A DNA stretch of 64,000 nt. Source: Desulfitobacterium sp050251735. Its GTDB lineage: Bacteria > Bacillota > Desulfitobacteriia > Desulfitobacteriales > Desulfitobacteriaceae. Below, in pieces: positions 24,011-32,613 of the stretch. The first letter of the stretch is position 1. Every line of letters begins with the position of its first letter. Below the pieces are notes generated by a model, which had not been told where the DNA came from, did no database searches, and worked only from the letters and a program-made list of their open reading frames with translations. A program made the position numbers and the translations under genes. The stretch spans positions 62,001 to 126,000 of the forward strand of contig JBFWMF010000002.1 in the NCBI GenBank assembly GCA_050251735.1, in the 5' to 3' direction.

Positions 24011-24988
24011 GTGGAGACTCAGGCTGAAATATGGATAAAAAAGTATTTAACTTACCTTAATGTAGAGCGAGGACTTTCCCGAAATACACGAATAAGCTAC
24101 GACCGCGATCTAAAAAAGATCACAGGCTTTCTTCAGGAACGAGGAAAAACTTTGCTAACCTGTGATGGCAATGATCTTTTTCTTTTCCTTCTGCATGAGA
24201 AGGATCTAGGAAGGTCTTCTCGCACCTTAGCTCGGTACCTCGCAACCCTGCGAGGGATATTTTCCTTTCTTTTAGGGGAGGAGATGCGCGAGGACGACCC
24301 TACCGAATATCTATCGTCTCCTAAGCTTGGGACACATTTGCCTCATGTGTTGTCCGAAGGGACCATGGAAAAACTTTTTTCTAATGAAGAAAATATCGAA
24401 ACAGCATCAGCATTAACCGCTCAAAGCGTAAATCAAAACAAAAAGAGAAGGACAGGAACAGATGCCCAAGGGAAGACAGCGTTGTTAATGCGTAATATTG
24501 CCATGATTGAGGTACTCTATGGTTGTGGGTTGCGGGTTTCCGAATTAGTAGGTCTTAGGGTTAAGGATATAATCTTTGAGACGAAGACACTGCGTTGCCG
24601 TGGTAAGGGTAATAAAGAACGGATTGTACCCATAGGCGAGTATGCCCTCAAAGTAGTACAGGATTATTTGGACCAAGGGCGAGAGCAACTGAGGGCTAAG
24701 AATAAAAGTGAGATACTTTTTCTTAATTCTCAGGGAAAGGCTCTTACCCGACAAGGGGTCTGGAATATTCTCAAGAAATGGGCACTGGATCATGGCGTCA
24801 CCGAGAATATCTATCCTCACAAATTCAGACATAGCTTTGCCACCCATCTCTTAGATCATGGGGCTGATCTCAGATCAGTGCAAGAGATGTTGGGGCATGC
24901 CGATATTTCAACTACCCAAATTTACACCCATCTTTCTAGGCAAAGGTTGATAGAGGTTTTTCGTAAAGCTCATCCACGAGCAGATTAA
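24011..24988 (+). CDS. xerD: Tyrosine recombinase XerD
   Basis: A 325-residue site-specific recombinase that resolves chromosome dimers at dif with XerC. The N-terminal SAM-like core domain (1-95) and the catalytic domain are clear, with R175 in GCGLRVSELVGL, GKGNKERIVPIG, HKFRHSFATHLL and the tyrosine in LGHADISTTQIYTH. It is about 30 residues longer than usual because of a polar insertion (about 128-156) between the two domains. GTG start behind GGGAGGG. Position before deoB matches Bacillus. Confidence 0.92.
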   Translation: METQAEIWIKKYLTYLNVERGLSRNTRISYDRDLKKITGFLQERGKTLLTCDGNDLFLFLLHEKDLGRSSRTLARYLATLRGIFSFLLGEEMREDDPTEYLSSPKLGTHLPHVLSEGTMEKLFSNEENIETASALTAQSVNQNKKRRTGTDAQGKTALLMRNIAMIEVLYGCGLRVSELVGLRVKDIIFETKTLRCRGKGNKERIVPIGEYALKVVQDYLDQGREQLRAKNKSEILFLNSQGKALTRQGVWNILKKWALDHGVTENIYPHKFRHSFATHLLDHGADLRSVQEMLGHADISTTQIYTHLSRQRLIEVFRKAHPRAD

Positions 24989-25018
24989 CATAACGAAGCT
25001 ACAAGGGGGAATTACTTT

Positions 25019-26191
25019 TTGAAAAGAGTTATTTTGATCGTTTTAGATAGTGTAGGAATTGGTGAAATGCCGGATGCCCATGTGTATGGTGACGTGGGCA
25101 GCAATACCCTAGGTAACATGGCAAAGGTCCGTGGTGGGTTACATTTACCACATCTGCAGAATTTAGGGTTAGGAAATATTGAGCCTATACAGGGGGTCGC
25201 ACCGCTGGCCTGTCCCGCGGGATGCTATGGAAAAATGGCAGAAAGATCTCCTGGTAAGGATACTACCACGGGACATTGGGAGATGGCTGGTGTGGTCTTA
25301 GCAAAGGCCTTTCCCACCTTCCCTCAGGGTTTTCCGGATGAGTTTATTCAAGCCTTCGCTATGCGTATCGGGCGTCAAGTCATCGGTAATGAAGTGGCTT
25401 CAGGCACAGAGATCATTCAACGTTTAGGTCAAGAGCACGTTACGACCGGGAAACCCATCGTTTATACTTCCGCAGACTCCGTTTTCCAGATTGCAGCCCA
25501 TGAAGAGGTCATCCCTCTCGGTGAGTTGTACAAAATTTGCGAAATAGCCAGAGAAATGCTTGACGGAGATTTAAAAGTTGGCCGAGTGATCGCCCGACCC
25601 TTTTTGGGCACGGCAGGTAACTTTAATCGGACAACCCATCGTCATGATTATGCGGTTGAACCACCCCATGAGATGCTCTTGGATGTAATTAAAGAAAAGG
25701 GACTTCAGGTCATGGCTGTGGGGAAGATCAAAGATATTTATGCTGGCCGCGGGGTAACCGAACACGTTCCTAGCATCAGCAATAGGGATGGCGTAGATAA
25801 GACGCTGGTCTTTATGGGTGAGAGAAAATCTGGTTTAATCATGACGAATTTAGTAGATTTTGATATGCTTTATGGCCATCGTAATGATGTAGAGAAGTAT
25901 GCTCAGGCTCTTCAGGAATTTGATGCCAGATTACCGGAGGTCCTCGCTGCTCTAGGCGAGGAGGATATCTTAATGATCACGGCGGACCATGGCTGTGATC
26001 CGACTACAGCAAGCACGGATCATTCTCGTGAATACGTCCCCTTGCTAGTGTATGGGAAGCAAATCAATCCGGGTACGAATCTGGGAGTCCGTTCTTCCTT
26101 TGCCGACTTGGGAGCAACTATCGCGGCATATTTGGGGACCGATGCGCTACGCAACGGCCAGAGCTTTTTGGATGATTTGCTTAAAATATGA
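25019..26191 (+). CDS. deoB: Phosphopentomutase
   Basis: A 390-residue alkaline-phosphatase-superfamily mutase that interconverts ribose 1- and 5-phosphate and the deoxy forms. Metal sites are visible in VLDSVGIGEMPDA (about 7-19), GKDTTTGHWEMAG (about 79-91, with the phosphorylated Thr), NLVDFDMLYGHRND and MITADHGCDPTT. TTG start behind AAGGGGGAATTA. It forms a salvage run with punA and pdp. Confidence 0.96.
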   Translation: MKRVILIVLDSVGIGEMPDAHVYGDVGSNTLGNMAKVRGGLHLPHLQNLGLGNIEPIQGVAPLACPAGCYGKMAERSPGKDTTTGHWEMAGVVLAKAFPTFPQGFPDEFIQAFAMRIGRQVIGNEVASGTEIIQRLGQEHVTTGKPIVYTSADSVFQIAAHEEVIPLGELYKICEIAREMLDGDLKVGRVIARPFLGTAGNFNRTTHRHDYAVEPPHEMLLDVIKEKGLQVMAVGKIKDIYAGRGVTEHVPSISNRDGVDKTLVFMGERKSGLIMTNLVDFDMLYGHRNDVEKYAQALQEFDARLPEVLAALGEEDILMITADHGCDPTTASTDHSREYVPLLVYGKQINPGTNLGVRSSFADLGATIAAYLGTDALRNGQSFLDDLLKI

Positions 26192-26245
26192 TCGTATTTA
26201 GTTAAATGAACATGAGTGTATCAGTATGATAGTAGAGGAGCGATT

Positions 26246-27085
26246 ATGATTATGAGTGAGCAAAAGTTTATGGACAGTTTGAGTGAAGCCCGACGTAGTA
26301 TTATGGAGAGAGTAAACATTGAACCTCAAATGGGAATTATTCTTGGTTCAGGCTTGGGTGGTTTTGTAGATTTAATCGAAAATCCAGTGGCTATCCCTTA
26401 TCATGAGATTCCTCATTTCCCAACATCTACTGTAGAGGGTCATAAAGGACAGCTAGTATTCGGGAAGGTTTTAGGCAAGCCTGTGGTAGCTATGCAAGGA
26501 CGTTTCCACTTTTATGAAGGGTATTCCATGCAAGAGGTAACCTTTCCCGTCAGGGTCATGCAGGCCTTGGGAGTTACCGGCTTGATTGTGACTAATGCCG
26601 CCGGTGGTATCAACCCCGGCTATCGACCCGGGGATCTGATCTTAATTAAGGATCATATTAATATGATGGGAGACAATCCCTTACGCGGAGCAAATCTTAG
26701 TAATCTTGGTCCTCGTTTCCCAGATTTGAGTGAGGGCTATGATCTGGAATGGCGCCAAAGAGCTTTAGCTATAGCTCGGGAAGTCGGCATCTTCCCCCAA
26801 GAGGGAGTATATGCGGCCATGAGCGGCCCAAGCTATGAAAGTCCGGCCGAAATTCGCTTCCTTCGCACGGTCGGTGCTGATCTGGTGGGCATGAGTACCG
26901 TTCCTGAAGTCATTGTAGCTAATCATGGGGGGATGCGGGTCTTAGGGATCTCCTGTGTCACCAATATGGCGGCGGGTATTCTTTCGCAGCGTCTCAGCCA
27001 TGCTGAGGTTATGGAGACTGCCCAACGCATTGAGAAGCAGTTTGTACGATTTGTCCAAGCTTTAGTTAAGGGACTTGTCCAGTAA
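26246..27085 (+). CDS. punA: Purine nucleoside phosphorylase
   Basis: A 279-residue enzyme of the trimeric class that cleaves guanosine, inosine and their deoxy forms to base and (deoxy)ribose 1-phosphate. Motifs: LGSGLGGFVD (phosphate loop), GRFHFYEGYSM, NAAGGINPGYRPGDLI, AMSGPSYESPAEIRF and GMSTVPEVIVANHGGM. GAGGAG lies 5 nt before ATG 26246; ATG 26252 is an alternative. Its product feeds deoB. Confidence 0.95.
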   Translation: MIMSEQKFMDSLSEARRSIMERVNIEPQMGIILGSGLGGFVDLIENPVAIPYHEIPHFPTSTVEGHKGQLVFGKVLGKPVVAMQGRFHFYEGYSMQEVTFPVRVMQALGVTGLIVTNAAGGINPGYRPGDLILIKDHINMMGDNPLRGANLSNLGPRFPDLSEGYDLEWRQRALAIAREVGIFPQEGVYAAMSGPSYESPAEIRFLRTVGADLVGMSTVPEVIVANHGGMRVLGISCVTNMAAGILSQRLSHAEVMETAQRIEKQFVRFVQALVKGLVQ

Positions 27086-27152
27086 AATCTCTTTTCCTGT
27101 AATCGTAACTCGCTTTGTAGAGATGATTGCATAAATATTAGGGGGCGAAACG

Positions 27153-28445
27153 ATGAGAGTTGTTGATATAATCAATAAAAAGAAAATGGGGCAAGTCTTG
27201 TCCCAGGAAGAAATTGAGTTTTTTGTACAAGGTTATGTCAAAGGTGAAATTCCGGATTATCAGATTGCTGCTCTTTATATGGCAATCTACTTCCAAGGCA
27301 TGATGGATGAAGAGATAACCAACTTAACGATGGCTTATGTAAATTCAGGAGAGACAATAGATTTATCGGGGATTCAAGGTGTAAAAGTTGATAAGCATTC
27401 AACTGGAGGAGTGGGGGATAAGATAAGCCTTATCGTCATCCCCTTAGTTGCTTCCTTGGACATTCCTGTGGCAAAAATGAGTGGCAGAGGATTAGGACAT
27501 ACCGGTGGTACCATCGATAAATTAGAAGCTATTCCAGGATTTAAGACCACTCTAAGTACAGAGGAATTTATCGCCAATGTGAACAAACATGGGATGGCAG
27601 TAGTAGGACAAACAGCAAACTTAACTCCCGCAGACAAACTAACTTATGCCTTAAGGGATGTTACAGGAACAGTGGATAGTATTCCTCTCATAGCAAGCTC
27701 GATTATGAGTAAAAAAATTGCCTCTGGGGCAGATGCCATAGTCTTAGATGTCAAAGTAGGCTCAGGTGCTTTCATGAAATCGATCGATGAAGCAAAAAAA
27801 TTGGCTGGATGCATGGTGCAAATTGGTAAGTCTTTAAATAGAAGGACTATTGCTATTATCACCGATATGAATCAACCCCTTGGCCATGAAGTGGGCAACG
27901 CTAATGAGATAAGAGAGGTTATTGATGTTTTAAGCGGAAAGGGTGCTGAGGATGAAACCACGGTTGCCTTGACTATTGCTACATATATGGCTATCGCCAG
28001 TGGAAAGTATGCAGATTTTGAATCAACCTATGGCGAACTTCAACAGATTATTGCCTCCGGTAGAGCTATCGAAAAACTAAAAGAGCTCATCACCATTCAA
28101 GGGGGAAATCCTCAAATAGTTGAGGAACCGGCCATACTACCTCAGGCTAAGCATCATCTCGAAATTCGTGCTGACCAGGCGGGGTATATAAGTCATATTG
28201 ATGCTGAACAAATTGGCATTGTTGCTATGCTCCTAGGTGCGGGACGGAAAAAGAAAGAAGACCCAATTGATTATGCAGCAGGGGTAACTCTCTTGAAGAA
28301 GGTCGGGGATTATGTGAAGCTAAATGAACCTCTTTGTCTTCTTCATACTAACCTTGATCAAGTGAAAACAAATGTCTTGAAGGCCTATAAGATTCAAGAT
28401 AATAAGCCTGACCTGGTAGAATACATTCATGAAGTAATCAAGTGA
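27153..28445 (+). CDS. pdp: Pyrimidine nucleoside phosphorylase
   Basis: A 430-residue member of the thymidine/pyrimidine phosphorylase family with the signature SGRGLGHTGGTIDKLE (about 110-125), DKHSTGGVGDK (about 81-91) and the C-terminal barrel-sandwich domain. It cleaves uridine, deoxyuridine and thymidine. GGGGGCGAAACG precedes the ATG. Last gene of the deoB-punA-pdp salvage unit. Confidence 0.95.
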   Translation: MRVVDIINKKKMGQVLSQEEIEFFVQGYVKGEIPDYQIAALYMAIYFQGMMDEEITNLTMAYVNSGETIDLSGIQGVKVDKHSTGGVGDKISLIVIPLVASLDIPVAKMSGRGLGHTGGTIDKLEAIPGFKTTLSTEEFIANVNKHGMAVVGQTANLTPADKLTYALRDVTGTVDSIPLIASSIMSKKIASGADAIVLDVKVGSGAFMKSIDEAKKLAGCMVQIGKSLNRRTIAIITDMNQPLGHEVGNANEIREVIDVLSGKGAEDETTVALTIATYMAIASGKYADFESTYGELQQIIASGRAIEKLKELITIQGGNPQIVEEPAILPQAKHHLEIRADQAGYISHIDAEQIGIVAMLLGAGRKKKEDPIDYAAGVTLLKKVGDYVKLNEPLCLLHTNLDQVKTNVLKAYKIQDNKPDLVEYIHEVIK

Positions 28446-28470
28446 ATAATGGGACCTGTCCCCATTATTC
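28444..28470 (+). repeat. Hairpin just after pdp without a T tract
   Basis: GAATAATGGG and CCCATTATTC are perfect 10-nt arms around a short loop, starting at the pdp stop codon. No T run follows, so it may act as a mRNA 3' end stabiliser or be a dispersed repeat rather than a classic terminator. Confidence 0.45.
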
Positions 28471-28532
28471 AAGTGACATAGGATGAGCTTTTTTCACGTA
28501 GTCTTTTAGTACCAGAATAAGGGGTGACTATT

Positions 28533-29009
28533 ATGCGTGAAAAGAAAGTGTATTCCTTGGTAGGGGAGACTACAACTGGTCAGCGTTATGCTGTGGTGGG
28601 GAATGCCGATCGTTTCTTAAAACATAAGCATGCCTATAAGGCTTGGCAGATTCTGAGACAATTTGGTTGTGTGGTCCATCCTGTAGCTGAAGATTTGCAG
28701 CGGCTGGAAGGGTTTAAGGTTTACCCACAGTTGGCAGCTTTAAAAGACAAAGTGGATGTAGTGGTTCCTTGCTTGAAAGGGGAACTGATTCCAGATATTA
28801 TCAATCAAGCGCAGGAATGTGGAGCCCAATTCGTCTGGTTTCAAGAGCGCAACTGGACTGAAGAGTTCCAGGAGCAGGCTGATAATGCTGGAATCCAGGT
28901 ATTACGAGGGTGTGTTCTCAAACATAAAATACATCCAAAGCCTTTTGGGTATCTCCATCCCTGCTATTGGCATGGACTCAAATCGCCCAAAGCGCCTAAA
29001 CGCCGTTAA
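28533..29009 (+). CDS. CoA-binding domain protein
   Basis: A 158-residue protein with a Rossmann-like CoA_binding fold of the YccU type. A beta-alpha start YAVVGNADRF is followed by GCVVHPVAEDLQRLEGFKVY and a region VVVPCLKGELIPDIINQAQ leading to FVWFQERNWTEEF. Such proteins bind CoA or nucleotides, but their role is not established. ATG 28533 lies behind AAGGGG. It stands between pdp and dacF with a strong terminator following. Confidence 0.7.
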   Translation: MREKKVYSLVGETTTGQRYAVVGNADRFLKHKHAYKAWQILRQFGCVVHPVAEDLQRLEGFKVYPQLAALKDKVDVVVPCLKGELIPDIINQAQECGAQFVWFQERNWTEEFQEQADNAGIQVLRGCVLKHKIHPKPFGYLHPCYWHGLKSPKAPKRR

Positions 29010-29034
29010 AGATAATTTTATTCAGTTTTCATCG

Positions 29035-29074
29035 AAAGAACGTTACCCTATAGTGTTGGGAACGTTCTTTTTTC
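29035..29074 (+). terminator. Terminator before dacF
   Basis: AAAGAACGTT and AACGTTCTTT form a 10-bp stem with an inner CC/GG pair, followed by six T. Confidence 0.8.
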
Positions 29075-29133
29075 AATATTATTTGTTTTTCTGGGGATAA
29101 TAGAACAAACATGTTTTAAAGGGGGTCAAAGGA

Positions 29134-30276
29134 ATGCGTAAAGCATTAATCTGGATTTTTGCATTTGGTCTTTTTCTAGGAAGCTTAATTGTCCCCACCC
29201 AGGCCTATGGTGCAGTGTTAGAAACGGACGCCGCTAGCGCCATTCTCATGGATGCTAAGTCTGGCCAAATTCTATTTGAGAAAGAAATCCATAACGAGCT
29301 ACCACCAGCTAGTGTAACAAAATTGATGACCCTACTCGTGGCTGCTGATGCCATCGAGTCGGGCCGAGTGAGTCTAACAGACAAAGTCACAGCCAGTGAA
29401 GGGGCCAGTGCACTAGGAGGATCTCAGATCTACTTGGAGCCGGGAGAAACCTTCACTCTGGAAGAGATGATGATTGCCATAGCCGTCGGATCAGCTAATG
29501 ATGCCTGCTATGCAGTAGCTGAACATATCAATGGTACCCATGAAGCTTTTGTTGAAGAGATGAATAAAAAAGCTAAAGAATTGGGAGCAAATCATACTAA
29601 CTTTGTGAATGCTTATGGCTTACCAGCCGAAGGTCATTACACAAGTGCCTATGACCTAGCTCTCATGGGACGCGAAGCCTTAAAGTATCCCTTGGTGCGT
29701 AAGCTGACCAGCATGAAAGAATATGATTTGCGGGACGGCAAGTTCAAGCTTTGGAATACCAATAAATTACTGTGGTGGTACGAAGGAGCGGATGGCTTTA
29801 AAACGGGTTGGACTACGGAAGCCAAATATTGTCTGGCTTCGACAGTCGAACGGGATGGGCTACGCCTTATTGCTGTGGTCATGGGAGTTCCTCCGGTTCG
29901 GGGACACTTTACTGAATCGATGAAACTCTATAATTATGGATTCGCTAATTTTACATATAAAGAATTTGCACCTGCAGGTCAAAAGCAAGGGGTTATTATG
30001 GTTCGCAAGGGAATAGAGCAAGAGGTTGTGGCTGTGACTGAAAACGCCTTAGGGATTACGGTTCAAAAAGGAAATGACAAAAACATCTGGGCAGAGACGA
30101 AGCTCAACCCAGATGTGGAGGCACCTATTAAAGCAGGCCAAAAAGTAGGAGAAATAGTGTTATATCGGGATCAGGAGCTATTGACTTCCGTGAACTTGGT
30201 AGCAGAAAAGGAAATTGCCAAGGCAGGTATTGGGAAACAAATAATGCGAACCCTGCAAGGGGTGTTTGGCTTCTGA
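29134..30276 (+). CDS. dacF: D-alanyl-D-alanine carboxypeptidase DacF
   Basis: A 380-residue penicillin-binding carboxypeptidase (S11). A signal peptide (1 to about 27) precedes the SxxK motif S60-V-T-K63, then SAN near residue 125 and KTG in GFKTGWT. A C-terminal beta domain (about 270-360) and an amphipathic tail follow. It trims peptidoglycan peptides; DacF in Bacillus is forespore-expressed and shapes spore cortex. A sequence matching the sigma-F -10 (GGGGATAATA at 29093-29102) lies upstream, but I see no convincing -35. Its stop is 4 nt from the stop of the opposing sigF gene. Confidence 0.92.
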   Translation: MRKALIWIFAFGLFLGSLIVPTQAYGAVLETDAASAILMDAKSGQILFEKEIHNELPPASVTKLMTLLVAADAIESGRVSLTDKVTASEGASALGGSQIYLEPGETFTLEEMMIAIAVGSANDACYAVAEHINGTHEAFVEEMNKKAKELGANHTNFVNAYGLPAEGHYTSAYDLALMGREALKYPLVRKLTSMKEYDLRDGKFKLWNTNKLLWWYEGADGFKTGWTTEAKYCLASTVERDGLRLIAVVMGVPPVRGHFTESMKLYNYGFANFTYKEFAPAGQKQGVIMVRKGIEQEVVAVTENALGITVQKGNDKNIWAETKLNPDVEAPIKAGQKVGEIVLYRDQELLTSVNLVAEKEIAKAGIGKQIMRTLQGVFGF

Positions 30277-30280
30277 AACG

Positions 30281-31072
30281 TTAGCTATCTGTCGAACTAT
30301 CTGGTTCATGGAGAAATTGGCGAATATGAAACAGTGCCGCCCGTTCAATTCGTGAGATTTGTACTTGAGATAAGTTAAGGAGTGCGGCAATCTCACTTTG
30401 AGTTTTATCTTCATAGAAACGCATCATGAGAACTCGCTGTTCTCGTTCAGGAAGTTTAGCCAGTACTTCTTTGAGGGCAATCTTCTCGAACCAACTGGGT
30501 TCTAATTCTTTATCTATGGGAAGTTGGTCGAGAATATAGATCGGATCGGAGTCGTCTTGATAGAGAGTGTCATGGATGGAAGCAGGGCTTTGAACAGCTT
30601 CCAGGGCAGATACAATATCTTCACGTTCGACTCCGATATTTTCTGAAATTTCACCGATGGTGGGTTCTCGACCGAGGCTAGCAGCTAAGATTTCCCGTGA
30701 CTTATTGACCTTATAAACCAGCTCTTTATAAGAGCGGGGGACCTTCACAGGATGGTCATCCCTTAAGAAACGGCGTATCTCACCGATAATCATAGGCACA
30801 GCATAGGTAGAAAATTTCACGCCGTAAGTAAAGTCAAATTTGTCAATAGCCTTAATTAGACCGATGGTGCCGATTTGAAAGAGGTCTTCCAGCTCGTAAC
30901 CCCGATGAGAGAAGCGCTGAACAAGGTTGAAAATGAGCTTGAGATTACAATTAATGAGTCGCTCTCTGGCTACAGCATCTCCTTCTTGGGCACGATGAAG
31001 TAAATCCATCATCTCCTCATCTGACAGGAGTGGGAAACGGGGAAGATTCATTTCCGTTAGTCTTTGAATCAT
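30281..31072 (-). CDS. sigF: RNA polymerase sporulation sigma factor SigF
   Basis: A 263-residue sigma-70 family factor that directs early forespore transcription. Region 2 contains GYELEDLFQIGTIGLIKAID and FDFTYGVKFSTYAVPMIIGE; region 4 contains LPEREQRVLMMRFYEDKTQ and LSQVQISRIERAAL. The ATG lies behind a G-rich site. It is the last gene of spoIIAA-spoIIAB-sigF, 13 nt after spoIIAB. Unlike Bacillus, this operon runs against dacF and spoVA. Confidence 0.96.
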   Translation of the reverse strand: MIQRLTEMNLPRFPLLSDEEMMDLLHRAQEGDAVARERLINCNLKLIFNLVQRFSHRGYELEDLFQIGTIGLIKAIDKFDFTYGVKFSTYAVPMIIGEIRRFLRDDHPVKVPRSYKELVYKVNKSREILAASLGREPTIGEISENIGVEREDIVSALEAVQSPASIHDTLYQDDSDPIYILDQLPIDKELEPSWFEKIALKEVLAKLPEREQRVLMMRFYEDKTQSEIAALLNLSQVQISRIERAALFHIRQFLHEPDSSTDS

Positions 31073-31085
31073 TTTTCATCCCCCC

Positions 31086-31523
31086 CTAATGCGTGGAGGG
31101 CTGGATTTTATCAAGTCGCTTAATCATTGTGACGGTGGTTCCTTGATTGACGGCAGATTCCACTTGAAGATCATCCATAAAGGACTGCATGAAGACAAAT
31201 CCTAAGCCCATACGTTCTGGATCGGTACTAAAGGCTGGCTGCATTGCCTGCTCCACATCAGCAATGCCGCAACCCTCATCCTTAACAATAATCTTTAAGC
31301 TTTCGGAATTAAATTCAATAATTAAATCGACCTGCTTGTCCGTGTCGTTGATATAGCCATGGATAATTGCGTTGGAAACAGCTTCGCTTACGGCGACCTT
31401 AAGTTCCTCGATATCATTGAGAGAGAGATCCAGTTGAGCGCCGACGGAAGCAATTAACATCCGAGCTATTCCTACGTTTTCGGCAAGACTTGAGAGCGTA
31501 AGTTTTAAAAGATTACTTTTCAT
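31086..31523 (-). CDS. spoIIAB: Anti-sigma F factor SpoIIAB (serine kinase)
   Basis: A 145-residue GHKL ATPase with N box EAVSNAIIHGY (about 47-57), G1 box DEGCGI (about 80) and G2 box MGLGFVFMQ. It holds SigF inactive and phosphorylates SpoIIAA. Start ATG overlaps the spoIIAA stop by 4 nt (ATGA), which keeps the partners stoichiometrically coupled. Confidence 0.96.
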   Translation of the reverse strand: MKSNLLKLTLSSLAENVGIARMLIASVGAQLDLSLNDIEELKVAVSEAVSNAIIHGYINDTDKQVDLIIEFNSESLKIIVKDEGCGIADVEQAMQPAFSTDPERMGLGFVFMQSFMDDLQVESAVNQGTTVTMIKRLDKIQPSTH

Positions 31524-31867
31524 ACGGTTTTTCCCTTCCTTCCATCTTCCTGGCCCAGCATCTCTTCAAACTGAATAATTCGAGGGAGCCCAGATAATTC
31601 CATAATCTTATAGATGTGTGGCGGCACTCGGGTAATGATAATTTTACCCCCCATGGGGAGAAGTTTCTTATAGCGGCCGAGAATGACCCCAAGACCGGAA
31701 CTGTCGATAAAGCTAATCTCTTCTAGATTAAGAATTACCGTACGGACTCCTCGACGTTCAATCTCGCTATCGATGGCTTGGCGTAGACTTTCAGAGGTAT
31801 TCATGTCGAGTTCACCCCTTAAATGTAAGAGCAAGGTCTGGCGCTCAATTTTTTTATCAATAAGCAA
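31520..31867 (-). CDS. spoIIAA: Anti-anti-sigma F factor SpoIIAA
   Basis: A 115-residue STAS domain protein. The phosphorylatable serine is Ser57 in FIDSSGLGVILGRYK. When dephosphorylated by SpoIIE it binds SpoIIAB and frees SigF. The start is TTG behind AGGGGGGAAC. A near-perfect sigma-H promoter lies upstream on the same strand. Confidence 0.95.
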   Translation of the reverse strand: MLIDKKIERQTLLLHLRGELDMNTSESLRQAIDSEIERRGVRTVILNLEEISFIDSSGLGVILGRYKKLLPMGGKIIITRVPPHIYKIMELSGLPRIIQFEEMLGQEDGRKGKTV

Positions 31868-31900
31868 TTGTGTTCCCCCCTAAAACGTCTTCTCAGAATC

Positions 31901-31928
31901 AATTCGACGGTATCCATAATTTTCCTTC
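31901..31928 (-). promoter_or_regulatory. Sigma-H promoter of the spoIIA operon
   Basis: On the - strand: -35 GAAGGAAAA (31928-31920), an 11-nt spacer and -10 GTCGAATT (31908-31901). Both elements match the sigma-H consensus (RNAGGAWWW and RNNGAAWW) exactly. The -10 also contains CGTCGAA, one base from a Spo0A box. Confidence 0.75.
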
Positions 31929-31982
31929 TGATTTGCGAGGAAAATATTAATTTCATAACGATGGAAGGCTGATCGTTGTGAG

Positions 31983-32011
31983 GCATAATTTTTTTTTAAA
32001 GATTCATACTA
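31983..32011 (+). promoter_or_regulatory. Sigma-G-like promoter of spoVAC
   Basis: GCATA (31983-31987), a 17-nt spacer and CATACTA (32005-32011), a perfect forespore sigma-G-type -10, about 60 nt ahead of spoVAC. It is arranged divergently from the spoIIA promoter. Confidence 0.6.
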
Positions 32012-32071
32012 AGTGTTAGCAAATTCCTGATGGATAGTTACTTATGCGTCAGGTCTATAGGAGTGATTTAA

Positions 32072-32539
32072 TTGCCTAAACAGAATCTAAGACCGCCTAA
32101 TCTAAAAGTAACTCCCCAAGAATACGAACAATTATCTAAATCTATGACCCCTAAGCCTACGATCGGTAAGAATGTCATACGTGCATTTCTCGTGGGTGGG
32201 CTTATCTGCGTATTCGGCCAGATTATCATCAATTCTCTTGTTCAAGTGGGATTGCCCAAGGATCAAGCTTCAACAGCAACGACAGCCTTGCTTATATTTC
32301 TCGGAGCCCTATTGACCGGGTTAGGTGTATATGACGAAATCGGCAAGTTCGCAGGGGCCGGCTCCATCGTTCCGGTCACCGGATTTGCTAATTCTATTGT
32401 TTCCTCGGCATTGGAGTATAAACGCGAAGGATATGTAATGGGCGTCGGGGCCAAACTATTTACGGTAGCTGGGCCGGTATTGGTCTACGGAATTGCGACA
32501 TCGATAGGGATCGGTATAATCGTCTATTTCCTGCGTTAA
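32072..32539 (+). CDS. spoVAC: Stage V sporulation protein AC
   Basis: A 155-residue membrane protein with about four hydrophobic segments and the SpoVAC/AE signature GGLICVFGQIIIN, GVYDEIGKFAGAGSIVPVTGFAN. SpoVAC is a forespore inner-membrane channel component for dipicolinic acid uptake and, at germination, release. TTG start behind TAGGAGTG. It begins spoVAC-AD-AE-AF; there is no spoVAA or spoVAB, as usual in Clostridia. Confidence 0.94.
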   Translation: MPKQNLRPPNLKVTPQEYEQLSKSMTPKPTIGKNVIRAFLVGGLICVFGQIIINSLVQVGLPKDQASTATTALLIFLGALLTGLGVYDEIGKFAGAGSIVPVTGFANSIVSSALEYKREGYVMGVGAKLFTVAGPVLVYGIATSIGIGIIVYFLR

Positions 32540-32613
32540 GCCGAAACCTTCTCCTGAGATAAGATTGATTTTTTTTGATAATACTTGAAAGAGAACGAAG
32601 GGATGAAGAAATA

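Noticed and set aside
29075..29102. Sigma-F promoter for dacF
   Set aside because: GGGGATAATA fits the -10, but no GYWTA-type -35 occurs at the right spacing. Kept only as a remark under dacF.
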